Shown here piece after piece: positions 44,391-55,676 of a stretch of 64,000 nt of DNA. The position numbers and the translations under genes are program-made. The notes below the pieces were generated by a model. That model made no database searches and was not told the DNA's origin. It saw nothing but the letters and a program-made list of their open reading frames with translations. This stretch comes from Stenocarpella maydis (lineage: Eukaryota; Ascomycota; Sordariomycetes; Diaporthales; Diaporthaceae), in assembly GCA_002270565.1 (NCBI GenBank), contig NQMI01000120.1, forward strand, positions 1-64,000, written 5' to 3'. Within the stretch, counting starts at the first letter, position 1; each line of letters starts with the position of its first letter.

Positions 44391-45665
44391 ATGGATGCTG
44401 TCGACGCCACCGACCACTACGAGATCTACGCGACCGAGGAGACGCCCTCGTTCTGCGCCGTCGTCATAGACACCAACCCGCGCGCCTGGGCCGCCCTCAA
44501 GGACGAGCTGCCCATCTCCAAGGCCCTCGCCAACATCCTCGTCTTCGTAAACTCCCACCTGGCATTCAGCAGCACGAACCAGGTCGCCCTGATAGCCTCC
44601 CACACCAACCGCGCAGTATGGCTCTACCCGCCACGGCCAAGGCCCAAGGAGGCTCCCGGGCAGAGGAACGGCCACCACGACGGGGATGTCGAGATGACAG
44701 ACGCCGACAACCCGCCACTACCACCGCCAAGGAAGCGCAACGCAACCGCTGCCAGCAAGTACCCCCAGTTCGCCCAGATCGAGTCCTCCATCGTCACCTC
44801 CCTGCGGGAGCTCATGGCCTCCACCACCGAGGCCGACCTGGCCACCACCACCACCACCCAGATATCCGGCGCCCTGACCCTCGCCCTGTCGCACATCAAC
44901 AAGACCTCCGTCCTCCTCTCCGCAAACGACAACGCCGACGCATCCAACATCGCCGCCAAGAAGAACGGCGGCTCCACAGCGGCCAACCCCTCCGCCCTGA
45001 CGGGCCAGCGCGCCGGGGTCCTGACGGGCCTGCACGCGAGGATCCTCGTCGTCTCCGTCTCCGAGAGCTCCCCGTCCCAGTACATCCCCACCATGAACGC
45101 CGTCTTCGCCGCCAGCCACGCCGGCATCCCCATCGACATCCTCTCCCTGCACGGCAGCGCCACCTTCCTCCAGCAGGCGAGCTACATCACCCGCGGCACC
45201 TTCATGGAGGCCGCCAGCCCCCAGGGCCTGCTCACCTACCTCCTCTTCGGCTTCGCATCCTCCATCTCCTCCGCGACCACCGTCAGGACCACCACCTCCA
45301 ACACCGCCGGCGCCGCCAAGCACGACGACGAGGACGGGCACCGCGGCGCGGGCGGCGGCGGCGCGGGCCTGAACCAGCTCGTCAGCCCCTCGACGGTCAG
45401 CGTGGACTTCCGCGCCGCCTGCTTCTGCCACCGCAGGGTCATCGACACGGGCTTTGTCTGCAGCATCTGCCTGTCCATCTTCTGCGAGGTGCCCCCGGAC
45501 GCCGAGTGCCTCACGTGCGGCAACAAGCTGGCGCTCGGTAAGTACGGCGCCCGGCCCGCTGTCGTGCCGCGCAAGAAGAAGAAGAAGAGGAAGCTCGGGC
45601 TCAACGGGGAGCCCGCCGGGAGCGAGCAGCCCGGCAGTGCCGTAGGCACGCCCAGGCCGGGTTGA
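44391..45665 (+). CDS. TFB4: TFIIH core subunit Tfb4 (p34 homologue, 424 aa)
   Basis: An intronless ORF from the ATG at 44391. The vWA-like fold starts SFCAVVIDTNPRAWAALKDE and continues with KALANILVFVNSHLAFSSTN, LTGLHARILVVSVSESSPSQ, YIPTMNAVFAASHAGIPIDI and LQQASYITRGTFMEA, matching the Tfb4/p34 family. A C-terminal zinc-binding module reads ACFCHRRVIDTGFVCSICLS followed by FCEVPPDAECLTCGNK; a Lys-rich tail (KKKKKRKLG) could be a nuclear localisation signal. Tfb4 belongs to the TFIIH core used in RNA polymerase II initiation and nucleotide excision repair. Low-complexity insertions (an acidic/Asn segment near residue 100, a Gly-rich one near 320) make it longer than the yeast protein. Confidence 0.93.
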   Translation: MDAVDATDHYEIYATEETPSFCAVVIDTNPRAWAALKDELPISKALANILVFVNSHLAFSSTNQVALIASHTNRAVWLYPPRPRPKEAPGQRNGHHDGDVEMTDADNPPLPPPRKRNATAASKYPQFAQIESSIVTSLRELMASTTEADLATTTTTQISGALTLALSHINKTSVLLSANDNADASNIAAKKNGGSTAANPSALTGQRAGVLTGLHARILVVSVSESSPSQYIPTMNAVFAASHAGIPIDILSLHGSATFLQQASYITRGTFMEAASPQGLLTYLLFGFASSISSATTVRTTTSNTAGAAKHDDEDGHRGAGGGGAGLNQLVSPSTVSVDFRAACFCHRRVIDTGFVCSICLSIFCEVPPDAECLTCGNKLALGKYGARPAVVPRKKKKKRKLGLNGEPAGSEQPGSAVGTPRPG

Positions 45666-47343
45666 AACGGGCAGGTGGTATGGTGAGAGGCAGACAGGGC
45701 CGCGCTTGGAAATGGGCTCGGAGAAGCGGCGCAGCTCTCGACTCCAGGAAGTTAGCTATGCATCATTGCTGTGAAAGCCGCCCATGGGCATCCCGGTACG
45801 CCGTGAAAAGAGACATGAATGTCTGCGACAGGGAAAAGACATGGCCATTCCCTGCCGCACAGCTGGAGAGAGAAAGCCATTTAACATGAAGGTTCGGTTG
45901 AGCGAGCAGCCCTCAGCCGTATATTCAGCTGGCCGGGTCTCATGAGAGTGACCGGCCTCTGTATCGGACCGGCGAGACAGGGGCAGAGAGATATAAGGGC
46001 AGTTGTATTTGTGAAGATCAGCCCTATCGGGCCGCATGGAATCCAACTATGGGAACACTGGTTGAAACAACTGGGCTCGAACTCTGCTGGAATGCAATGC
46101 TGCGGATGAGCCAGGTTGGTATCAAGTGGGCCAAACTGGGTCAAGCATGTGAATAAACCCAGTTGTGCGCATACTGGAGTCAGTTTGCACGTAGCCCGGC
46201 GCAACGTTTGGAAACAAAGTTGGTTCGCTGCCTGCCCTTCCTTTTTGCATGACGACAAACAGGCCAGAACCAGAGAACGGAAAAAGGGGTACAGGAATCA
46301 TGATAGCATAGAGGCCAAAGATATATGGGCGAGGCGGCACAGCTCCCCGAGCCAACCCACCATGACACTTCCTCGAGGGGACACCACACACGCCAGGTCA
46401 CAAGTCACGAGGAATTTTTCTAAAAACTAATCTGTAATTGTGCCCTCTAGCGAGACAGGTCTAGTAGGCTACGTAAGTATAGCGAGCAGGAAGGTAAAGG
46501 CGCACGAACTCTTTCAGCGCGCCACCTATGCCGGCCGGACCCAGCCCAATCTGTAATGGCCGAGCCCAAGGCGAGAGCAGCAAAGCAATGCTTCGGCTTC
46601 GGACCGCCATCCTCGATACGAGCTGTGCGGCAGGGCGGAGCCGCATCATGTGATGTATCGCCATTCGAGTCCGGCGAATAAAAACTAGGAAAAGACCACT
46701 CTCCCATCATGCCGGCGTAGGTGGGCATGGATGTTCCGCCCTGGTACGGTCGTCAAATCTAGACCGCAGCGAGGGTTGGGAAGACAGAGGAGGGGTGAGC
46801 TGGCAATAAACAATGAAAGCAAAGAAAATTAGAGGGTCCATGAGAAGCTAGGGATTGCAATTCTCCACCGGCCGGATTTCCGAGATCGATGCCGAGATAG
46901 TCCAGGTCGAAGTCGGCAATATGCGAGTGTGCCGCCGTGTAGCACGCGTGTGTCGTGCAGTCGACAAAACGCGAAATGCTACCACGAGACCGTCCAGTCA
47001 CGGAAAAAGTCGAAAACAGAACGAGGGGTGTGCCGACGAGAGCCAAACGAGGATTCACAGCAAGGGGTATCATCAGCCAGCCGGAAATGTGATGACGAAC
47101 GCCGTATCATGCAAGCCATGTCAGTCCACAGAAGGACACGGTCGTTCGTCCATGCTAGACCGTATCTCAAATCCTGGAAAGCGGGGGAAAGACCGCCGAA
47201 AAGATCGAACCCTGCCGAACCACCAAACGTCGAAAATGCAGGCTGGAAATAAGCCAAAAGGCTCAGAAACGCCGCCGATGCAATGCCGGGTGCTGAAGAA
47301 GAGGACCGAGACCGCCCTATCATGCCGCCGCGCGGGTGCGTAC
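45666..47343. other. Convergent 3' spacer between TFB4 and the taspase gene
   Basis: About 1.7 kb. Short ORFs on both strands have no recognisable content. Likely long 3' UTRs plus non-coding DNA. Confidence 0.45.
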
Positions 47344-49325
47344 TCAGTCCTGCACCTTCATCCCTGCCGCATGATCCCTCAGGACCTTTTGCGCACCGAT
47401 ATTCACGGGGCCCTTGCCGGTCGAGAGCCGGCTCATGACACACCTGGGCTCCTTGTGGTAGCTCGCCATGTGCGCGAGCGCGAACGAGTCGGTGTTGTGC
47501 GCCCAGTGCATGTAGATGCCGGACGAGGTGGCCTTGACCGCGAGGACGCCTATCGCGCCCGTGCTGGTCTGGTTGCGCACCCCCGGGTGGCCCATGAAGT
47601 CGCGCGTGACGAAATCCGCCATGATGGCGCCCTCGTCGGGCACGTCCGTCTCGTGGTTGCCGCCCTCGCCCGCCCGCGTCATGTGGTACAGCCGGTCCGC
47701 GCACTTCTGAGCCGCCATGGTCGTAGCCATGTGCTCGCCCGTGCCGCTCGTCACCGCCGCCACGGTGCGGGCGTCGGCGTCGTCCGGGTCCAGGGGAATC
47801 AGGTACGTGCCGATGCCCACGAGCGCTGCGGGGCCCACACGGCCCATGTGCTTCATGCCGATGCCGCCCGAGGAGGAGCCCGCCGCCATGTTGCCCTGGC
47901 CGTCGATCGCAATGGCACCGATAGTGTCTGTGATCCTGTCGAGGTCGGCGTTGTCGGGCTCGGCCGTCAGCTCGGTGAGGTCGATCTTGCTGGGCGGCTG
48001 GCCGAAGAGCTTCTCAGCCATGGTGTGGTCGAACCAGTCCCACGACTCATCCAAGAGATCACTCGCGCCATTAGCGGTGTCGATGTGCTCTTCGGAGGTC
48101 TTGAGACGCTTTGCCCGGGACAAATGCATCGGGCCATCGGCAGCGCCGGTAGCTCGTGCCATATCAACGGCCCGGGTGGCTTGGGACGGGCTCAAAACCC
48201 CGTTCTGGTGAGCTGACAGTGGCGACGGCCTGGTAGGGGTGACAGGACCAGATTTCGGCACATTGGGCGAGGGCGCGTCGGATGGTGAGGGTGAGTCGGG
48301 CTGGCCCTCGTTCCACATCCGCGACTGGTCGCGCACCGTGAGTCCCGACTCAGCCATGGCAGCTGCAAAGGTCTGCAGTCCGGCGAGAGCCTCGTTCTGG
48401 CCAGGCTTCTCAGACGCAGACATGCGGACTATATTGTGCTTCACCTCCTCTGGAAGAGCCGCCTGAGGCGGCGGCGTCTTAGCCAGCGCCTGCGCTTGCG
48501 CCTGCGCCTGTGCAGCCACTTGCTGCGCGCGAGCTTGAGCCTTGCGGAGGTCCTCGCACCACTTCTTAAAACGATCGATAGCGTTCTTGGAAATGAGCTC
48601 CCTGGTGTTCGCGAGGGGCATTCCGTGCTCCGAGGCAAACCTCTTGGCGCCTTCGCCGACTAGGATATTGGGAGGCACGCGCCGGAGGGTAAGGGGTTTC
48701 AGGCTGGTATCCAGGATGAGCTTCGCAAGAGAGATGGGGTTCCTGATGTCTGAAACATTCGGTCGCATTAGATGCCTGAGAACTAGAAACCGCGGAGCCT
48801 CCATCAGATGACTTACTGGGGACGGCGCCACAGGCCCCGCTTCGCCCGAAGTGATCCACAATGGTGGCGTCACACTCAACCGTGCCATTAACTGAAAGGT
48901 TGCTTCCGTAGCCTGCGTTGGTGATGTCGTTGTTCTCGAGAACCACGATAGCGGCAGCTACGGCTTGGGTGGCTGAACCACCGCCCTTCAGGCACTTCAT
49001 GGCCTCTTGGGCAGCCCTGTAGTTTGTTAGCACGAACGAGGGTGTTCCAAGCGGTCCACTGGGGATGGAGAGGTTGGGCGGTGCCTTACTTTGCACACAT
49101 AGTGAGGTGGACATTCTCATTCTGGATGCTGTGGTACCCAGCGCCAGCATGGATGAATACGGCCATTGACTGGCGCTGCTCGCCGGTCGGGTCTCGCTTC
49201 TTGATGAGGCGGTCAACCGTACCGTCGGAGCCCACACCAAGCTGATTTCCCGATATGTCTGGTGCTGGCGACGGCTGAGAGGCCAGAGGGCCAAAGAAGT
49301 GACGGTTAGGATCTGGGGAGGTCAT
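47344..49325 (-). CDS. Taspase / threonine aspartase-like N-terminal nucleophile hydrolase (613 aa)
   Basis: Three exons: 49325-49090, 49016-48817, 48749-47344. Joins give LTMCAK-AAQEAMKCLKGG and ACGAVP-NIRNPISLAKLI, with good branch sites (GCTAAC). Asparaginase-2-fold landmarks: AVFIHAGAGYHS, GGSATQAVAAAIVVLENNDI, TNAGYGSNLSVNGTVECDA, and DTIGAIAIDGQGNMAAGSSS, whose Thr is the autocleavage nucleophile; the GGI and GTGEH blocks follow. The long insertion before that Thr (about 190 residues, including an Ala/Gln-rich coiled stretch AQQVAAQAQAQAQALAK and a Pro/Ser-rich part) is typical of fungal taspase-like proteins and would be the cleaved linker. Human taspase-1 cleaves MLL after Asp; fungal substrates are unknown, so protease versus isoaspartyl-peptidase activity is open. 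Confidence 0.88.
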
Positions 49326-50901
49326 GTTTTGCGGAATCTCCGACCGTGCCGTGGAGGTTAGACCGCTTGATTCCGACTCTGTTGGGAGTTGTTAAGCGAG
49401 GGAGAAACGATGGCAAGGTAGACGTCTGGCTGGTTCTGGACGAAGAAGGTCCGTTTTGAGCGTAAGACGAACGACCAGTAACAGTGAAGCAGCCGAAACG
49501 AATCAAAATAGGTTCTATTGCTGTTGTCAGCGAAAAAGAATACCCCGGGTCAAACAACTTCGGGGGCTTCCAAGGTCTGTAATGCCGTTGTAGGAAAAGA
49601 AAGATTTGACCCCAACAGAAAGACTTCTGAAATATTCTGGGATTTGGCCAGCAGTTCAGACGAGGCAAGGCGTAGTGAATCACTCTCCGTGGGGATTAGC
49701 CAGTCCCTACAGGAATACCAACATTGCCTGATTGAAGCAGGTCGAGGATTCTGTTGGGGCTTTTGCAGTTCGGATTGCAGAGCATGACATTGAACATGCT
49801 GGGAGAAGGACTCATACTCCCTTGCAAACAAATCATACTTGCGGTGTCAGAGTTCTGATATCACTGAACTCGGGATGGAAGCATGGCTAGCTGCTGCTTC
49901 ACATCGTGTCGAAGGGCAAAAAAAGAGACGGCTGTGAAGAATATGTGCAAAGGAAACACTGAACAAAGGTTACCTACCAAGAGACCTAGGACTCCTCGTA
50001 GCTTGGTGTCTGGTCTTGGGTACGAATTGAATCTGTGGCAGAGTGAAGACAACCGAAAGAATGCGTGGATTGAGGCTGATAATATTCGTGCAACGAGTGA
50101 CTGGTTGACTGGACAGGATATCGGATGGGTCGATGGCCACAGGAGCTGGGAATGATTGCTCCTGTGGGTGATGGTGTTATGCCAAGCAGCTAGTGGAAAC
50201 TCACACGCTGGGTTTTACTGCCTGCACAGTCCAAAGCCTGCAACAGAAGGGCAGAGGACCAGACGTCACTTGCCCTTGGGCCAAAACGTGGCTCGAGATC
50301 TCTTATTCCTCACAAGAGGCAGGTGAGATGCACGTCTTGTGTTGTGTCAAGTGAGTGCAGGCGTGGGTGGCCTTTGTTATTGACAAACAGGATTCGGCAT
50401 CTTGTCATGGCCCTCCCTTGATGGAAGCGAGCCTGAGATTCCACAGGGTGATTATTTCAAGCAATATCATTGATTGTATCGCAAAACTGGACTCATCAAC
50501 CCGGATTTGAAGACAGTGCTGAAGGCCAGAAATGTGCCAAAATTACAGCTTGAGCAGGGTTGAAGTTGGAGTTGCCAGTAATAACTTAGGTAAGGCGGCA
50601 TCCAGCAGCCACAGTCCAAGAGGCGGCAGCTGGAGCCACAGTTACCGGCTGCGCCACAAAAACGGCGACACAACAACGGTCAGGGGTGGAGAGACCGTAT
50701 GGTCTTCGCTTAGACGGTGCGCTTGCTTGGCCTGACCGCATTACGACTTGCGGATCCCAAGCAGCCAAGTCACGACAACCGCATCTCCCAAGGCAGTCGA
50801 CTCGGCTTGCCTACCCACCTCAGGACACCATCACCAACAGAGAGCTGCGCATCCTACAACCAACCCAACCAGACTCGTGCGCAGCTCCCAACCTCGCAAT
50901 C
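49326..50901. promoter_or_regulatory. Divergent upstream region of the taspase gene and ARP3
   Basis: About 1.6 kb with no convincing ORF. Both promoters lie here; no specific element is identified. Confidence 0.35.
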
Positions 50902-52684
50902 ATGGCTAATCAATCGCCCGCCGTTGTCATGGACAAGTACGTCAATTCCCAACCCCTGGATGCTCCCAAGGTCATAGCTGGGAGCTGCCTGACCCCACTT
51001 CCACCAGGGGGTTTGGTCCAGCAACCACCATCATCCTGAATGACGCTATTCACGCATAGACGTGCCGTCGTGCCCTGTTCTGGACGTATAATGCTGACGA
51101 TAACTTCCGCTCCAGCGGCACAGGTTTCTCCAAGCTAGGTACAACTGATTCCTCGACGGTCCAACCGAATCTCACCGCGGCTCGTTGACACTGGGCCCAT
51201 CCCACAGGTTTCGCCGGCAACGACTCCCCCTCCTTCGTTTTCCCGACCGCGATTGCTACGAAAGGCCCAACTGGCGGTGGCGGCGGCTCAGGTTCCGGCC
51301 GTCCTGGTGTTGCGAACAAGCCCTCCTTCCTGACTGGCGGCGCTGGCCCTTCTGGCCACCTCAACTCGAAACGTGGCACGGAGGATCTGGATTTCTTCAT
51401 CGGAGATGAGGCAATAGCGGCATCTGGTGGACCTGGTGAGCACGATAAGGAACGCAGGATGAGCTGGACTCGTTCTGACCAAGACAGGATACGGTCTACA
51501 CTACCCCATTCGCCATGGACAAATAGAGAATTGGGTAGGAGCTGGCATGTTTGTGAATTGATGATGAAGGCGGGCTGACGCTGTGGGCAGGATCACATGG
51601 AGCGCTTCTGGTCCAACTCCATCTTCAAGTACTTGCGAGTAGAGCCTGAAGACCACCACTTCCTCCTCACCGAGCCAGTACGTGTTACACCGACGCCCCT
51701 GCCGTCGCGTTGGCTGACCTTCTACTCGCTAGCCCCTGAACCCTCCCGAGAACCGAGAAAACACCGCCGAGATCTTCTTTGAGTCCTTCAACTGCGCTGG
51801 TCTCTATATCGCCGTGCAGGCCGTTCTGGCCCTCGCCGCGTCGTGGACATCCTCCAAGGTGCAAGATCGCTCTCTGACCGGAACTGTCATCGACTCCGGT
51901 GATGGTGTCACCCATGTCATCCCCGTTGCCGAGGGTTACGTCATCGGCTCCTCGATCAAGTCGATTCCCATCGCCGGTCGAGACATCACATACTTCGTCC
52001 AGTCCCTCCTCCGTGACCGTGGCGAGCCCGATTCTTCCCTCAAGACTGCCCAGGAGATCAAGGAGGAGCACTGCTACGTCTGCCCAGACATCGTCAAGGA
52101 GTTCAGCCGGTTCGACCGCGACCCCACACGCTTCGTAACGCACCCCGTCATCCAGCCCGGCGGGCGCAAGGTCACCGTCGATGTGGGCTACGAGCGCTTC
52201 CTGGCGCCTGAGATCTTCTTCAACCCCGAGATCTACAGCTCCGACTTCCTGACACCCCTCCCCGTCGTGGTTGACGGCGTCATCCAGTCCAGCCCCATTG
52301 ACGTGCGTCGTGGCCTGTACAAGAACATCGTGCTCTCAGGCGGTAGCACTCTGTACAAAGACTTTGGCCGCCGGCTGCAGCGTGACATCAAGCACCTGGT
52401 CGACAACCGCATCCGCGCCAGCGAGGTGCGCAGCGGAGGCGCGAGGAGCGGCGGCCTGGAGGTGCAGGTCATCACGCACAAGAGGCAGAGGCACGGCCCG
52501 TGGTTCGGAGGCAGCTTGCTGGGACAGACACCCGAGTTCAGGTCTTACTGCCACACCAAGGCGGAGGTAAGTACAAGGTCGCTCGAGATACGAGGTATGG
52601 AGGCTAACGAAATGACAGTACGACGAGTATGGACCAGGAATCGTGCGAAGATTTGCCCTGCTTGGTGGGCCGGGTGGTTCTTAA
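50902..52684 (+). CDS. ARP3: Actin-related protein 3 of the Arp2/3 complex (439 aa)
   Basis: Seven exons with matching phases: 50902-50936, 51116-51138, 51208-51435, 51488-51534, 51591-51677, 51733-52566, 52619-52684. The spliced protein reads [28 protein letters not shown], then a Gly-rich insertion ([12 protein letters not shown]), [50 protein letters not shown], the phosphate-2 loop [20 protein letters not shown], and [19 protein letters not shown]. The end [20 protein letters not shown] matches Arp3. It nucleates branched actin for endocytosis and polarity. The many short 5' exons are usual for fungal actin-family genes. It may be linked in function, not position, to the UCS myosin chaperone nearby. 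Confidence 0.95.
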
Positions 52685-53299
52685 AAAGAGTAGGTTTCGC
52701 AGGTTACGGGAGGTGGAGAGAAGGTTATTCGAATTCAGCAGACAGCAGCAGATCAATACAAATTCGATGAAAAGCAAAATGGCAAATGGCTTCTGGGCGA
52801 ACATGACTTCAGCCAGGCCGGATGATCGAAGTTCCAAAACTAAGAGCGCCGAAGAGGCCTGTATTTAGAGGTTCAGTGGACCTGGAGATATACCATAGCT
52901 GGTTATCTAGATCTCAGGGCCTTGGTAGACTTGTGCTACACTTACTGGCTGCAAACTGCTGGTCACGGACGTGACGTCCGTACCTCTAATGGAATCGGGG
53001 AACGGGGAAGGACGAGGAGACATGACCACAGATGCCGAAGGGACATGCACTTGCTTCCTGGAAATTCCGAGGCCCAATGAGTATTTTGCTTTCCTTAAAG
53101 CATCGAAGGTGGGCTTTTATGTTTCTTTGGTTTAATGACTCGGATCACTGATCATTAAGCGCAACATCCTCCTGATTTCTCCACACGCAATACAAGCTAC
53201 AGCTGGGCAAAAGTTGATGGAATCCGACTGAGTGACTTCACTCTCGGAGTGCAGTCCACTGCGAAATTGAGATCCGATTGACCATGGCTACTTTTCTAG
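52685..53299. other. Convergent 3' spacer between ARP3 and the receiver gene
   Basis: Non-coding; no feature seen. Confidence 0.5.
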
Positions 53300-53842
53300 C
53301 TAGGACACATTTTTAGACCAAGCCTCGCGGGCAAGACCCAGCTCATCCACAAGATTATTCAGATCCCCTGCGCGGAATGGCTTCCGCAACGACATGGTGA
53401 AGCCGAGCTTGCGCATCCTGTCCCTTTCCCCCGCGAGATCGTCGGCAATAAGGGCCACAATATTGCCAGGCTCCAGATCGTTGTCGCTCTCGAATGTGCG
53501 AATAAGCCTCATGGCCTCGATGCCGCCCATGACGGGCATTGCAACATCCATCAGGACGCACTGGTAGACCGGGTGCCGTCTCTTGTATGCTTCGACTGCT
53601 TCCTTCCCGTTGACCACCAGGTCGAAGTCATGACCCAGCCGGTCCATTAGCCTGGTGATGAGTCTCCCCATTGTCTTGTTGTCGTCGGCGACGAGGAAAT
53701 GAATTCGGTCCGTTTTGCCCGTCAGGGCTCCTTCGGAATCTGTCGGGGACTTCAATAAGTCGTCGGGTATTTTTGCTTCTTGTGTGTTGCACAGGTGTCG
53801 CTCTGTGTGTGAGGTCTCCTTAACCTGTTCGTGTTCAGGCAT
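53300..53842 (-). CDS. Stand-alone response-regulator receiver domain protein (180 aa)
   Basis: The first in-frame ATG is at 53842. A polar 45-residue N-terminus precedes one CheY-like domain: DD acidic pair (residues 53-54, FLVADDNKTMGRLI), phospho-acceptor Asp99 in CVLMDVAMPVMGG, and the conserved Lys154 in SLRKPF. The Thr/Ser of the usual ALTA motif is replaced by Ile132 (VALIADD), so the normal phosphorylation-coupled switch may be altered. No histidine kinase, HPt or DNA-binding domain is attached or nearby, unlike Ssk1, Skn7 or hybrid kinases. It could be a diverged phosphorelay component or a detached piece of a hybrid kinase. Expression is unknown. Confidence 0.78.
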   Translation of the reverse strand: MPEHEQVKETSHTERHLCNTQEAKIPDDLLKSPTDSEGALTGKTDRIHFLVADDNKTMGRLITRLMDRLGHDFDLVVNGKEAVEAYKRRHPVYQCVLMDVAMPVMGGIEAMRLIRTFESDNDLEPGNIVALIADDLAGERDRMRKLGFTMSLRKPFRAGDLNNLVDELGLAREAWSKNVS

Positions 53843-55088
53843 CGTCCTGCCTTTGGTGTCCTCGTGTGGCTTAGGGACGTGTTTAGTACCTAAGGTTTGG
53901 TGGATATTATGCACAAACAATAGAGTATCAGATGTGGAATGTCATTCGGACCTCGTTCTCTTCGGGCCTGGCCTTCTAAAATGTCTGAAGGATGCGGGTG
54001 CCTGAACGGCGGCGTTGTCATCATTTGCGGGCCTTTTCTGTGGGCCTACATCATCCTGCAGCTTCCTCTGCTCCTCGGGTCACAAGTTTATCCAAACATC
54101 AACCTGCCCCGTGGTTCTCGAAGTTTGCTCTGAACGGCCGGAATTGATAAAAGCAGGAAGATGTGGAGTTCGCTGATCCGGTCTCCGAGCTGGCTCTACG
54201 GGGCGGCCAAGCGCGGGCTTATGTTGTGAACCACACCGGGGTCTCACTGTCTGATCTTCAAAAGATTCCATCTTACCGCAATTAGGATAAATTTCATGAA
54301 AGGGAATCTGCTTTTCTCACATTCTTGTAGTATAACCCTTACGGCAGTTGAAATTAGTACTACCTAGGTAGGCTGGTGATAGTCCAATTGACTTGAGTGC
54401 TCTTCTCCTGAGCCGCAGATATGAAAATGTGTCCGTGGAACCATGGTCTTATCTCAAGCTGGTCTACACTTCATGCGGTTTGCGTGTATCGGCATGCGGA
54501 AATAGAAAAATTAGTCGGCGTGACTTTTCGACTCTGATTTCACAGGGCTGTTACTTCCACCCACGAGAGTCGTTTAGGTATTTGATCGAGGCAAGCCATT
54601 CAGGGGAAACCATCTCGTGAGTACCCGCAATCGCAACAGAGCACAGTCTCGGATGCGTCCACAGTGAGTCAGTAACTATATACGAGACCTATACTTATAG
54701 ATTCATACACTCGCGTATATACTTAAGTAACCTAGACAAATCCTATATGATCTGCACCGTTATAGTTGGCTAGACCAGGCCGACGATGTCGAGAATCACG
54801 TCACTTCTCACCTTCGAAATCTGTCCTCTGAAAATATTCGGCTGAGAGTCTCTAAAAGACAACATAAAAAGATACGATTCCTCACATTCATCACCATACT
54901 ATCAGTCTTGGCCTGCACGGCGGTCGCAGAGCGTGGAATAGGAGATATGAGCACATGAGTCCTGAGACTTCAACGGACAGGTTTCCCCAGGCATAGAATA
55001 TTGCAACTAGACTCATAAGCTTCTTAAACCATCTCGGGATCAATTATCATATCTCGACTACATGGTTCGAAAATTTGTAGCAGGACTT
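53843..55088. other. Intergenic DNA without supportable genes
   Basis: Short ORFs only. A CTACCTAGGTAGG palindromic motif lies near 54362. Confidence 0.45.
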
Positions 55089-55676
55089 TCAGTTTCTTTT
55101 CGGCAGTGTATCCTTGTACAGAATAAACCAACTGGACAAGTACGTCAAACCAGCGAATGATGCTGCCAATGTTGTGAAGCAAACGGCCTTGCAGATATCA
55201 GTCATTGTCAGAGCAACGCTCCAAGATTGAGACGAGCAGGGGACGAATGGATTGTAACCCACCTTGATATCATCACTCAACCACGTCGTCTTCACATTCT
55301 ACTGGATCAAACAGGCAAGTCCAACAACGAACATAATGACGCCAAAGCTCAACAGCATAACAGTTGCTTTCTATATAAACAACTGGGTCCGCCGTACTCG
55401 CTTACGCCCGCCCGCCAACATGTCTAGGATCCGCGTGCAACGGTCTTGGTAGCCGCAGATTCGCTTCAGCGCCAGGGGCTGCTGGGTGGCGAGGCGGATG
55501 GAGGCCAGGTCCATCATCAGGCTTCCGTACCGCAACCCTGCGGTCGTCCAGGGCAGCGTACCGAGGCTCTGCCAGGAGAAAGCCGCGCTTACTGTGCTGG
55601 CGAGAAGGGCACACTGTTCGGTGGTTAGCACTCGCTTTGGTCGTTTGGAGCTACCTGGGTAGTTGGAGACATACAA
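55089..55676 (-). pseudogene. Fungal multi-pass membrane protein remnant with two in-frame TAG codons
   Basis: One minus-strand frame stays sensible across two amber codons (55371-55373 and 55299-55301). It reads QCALLASTVSAAFSWQSLGT, LPWTTAGLRYGSLMMDLASI, RLATQQPLALKRICGYQDRC, RTQLFI-stop-KATVMLLSFGVIMF, VVGLACLIQ-stop-NVKTTW, and ends with a further hydrophobic helix (CFTTLAASFAGLTYLSSWFI). The three hydrophobic blocks and the ALKR.....RI..LL spacing resemble a family of uncharacterised fungal membrane proteins. At both stops a Trp (TGG) is expected, so each needs one G-to-A change. No ATG is found at the 5' end, which may be missing or spliced from an unseen exon. Function unknown. Confidence 0.6.

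Noticed and set aside
44618..45541. 307-codon plus-strand ORF inside TFB4
   Set aside because: Alternate frame of TFB4, made of Arg/His/Pro codons only.
46855..48216. 453-codon plus-strand ORF
   Set aside because: Antisense to the taspase gene; no recognisable motif.
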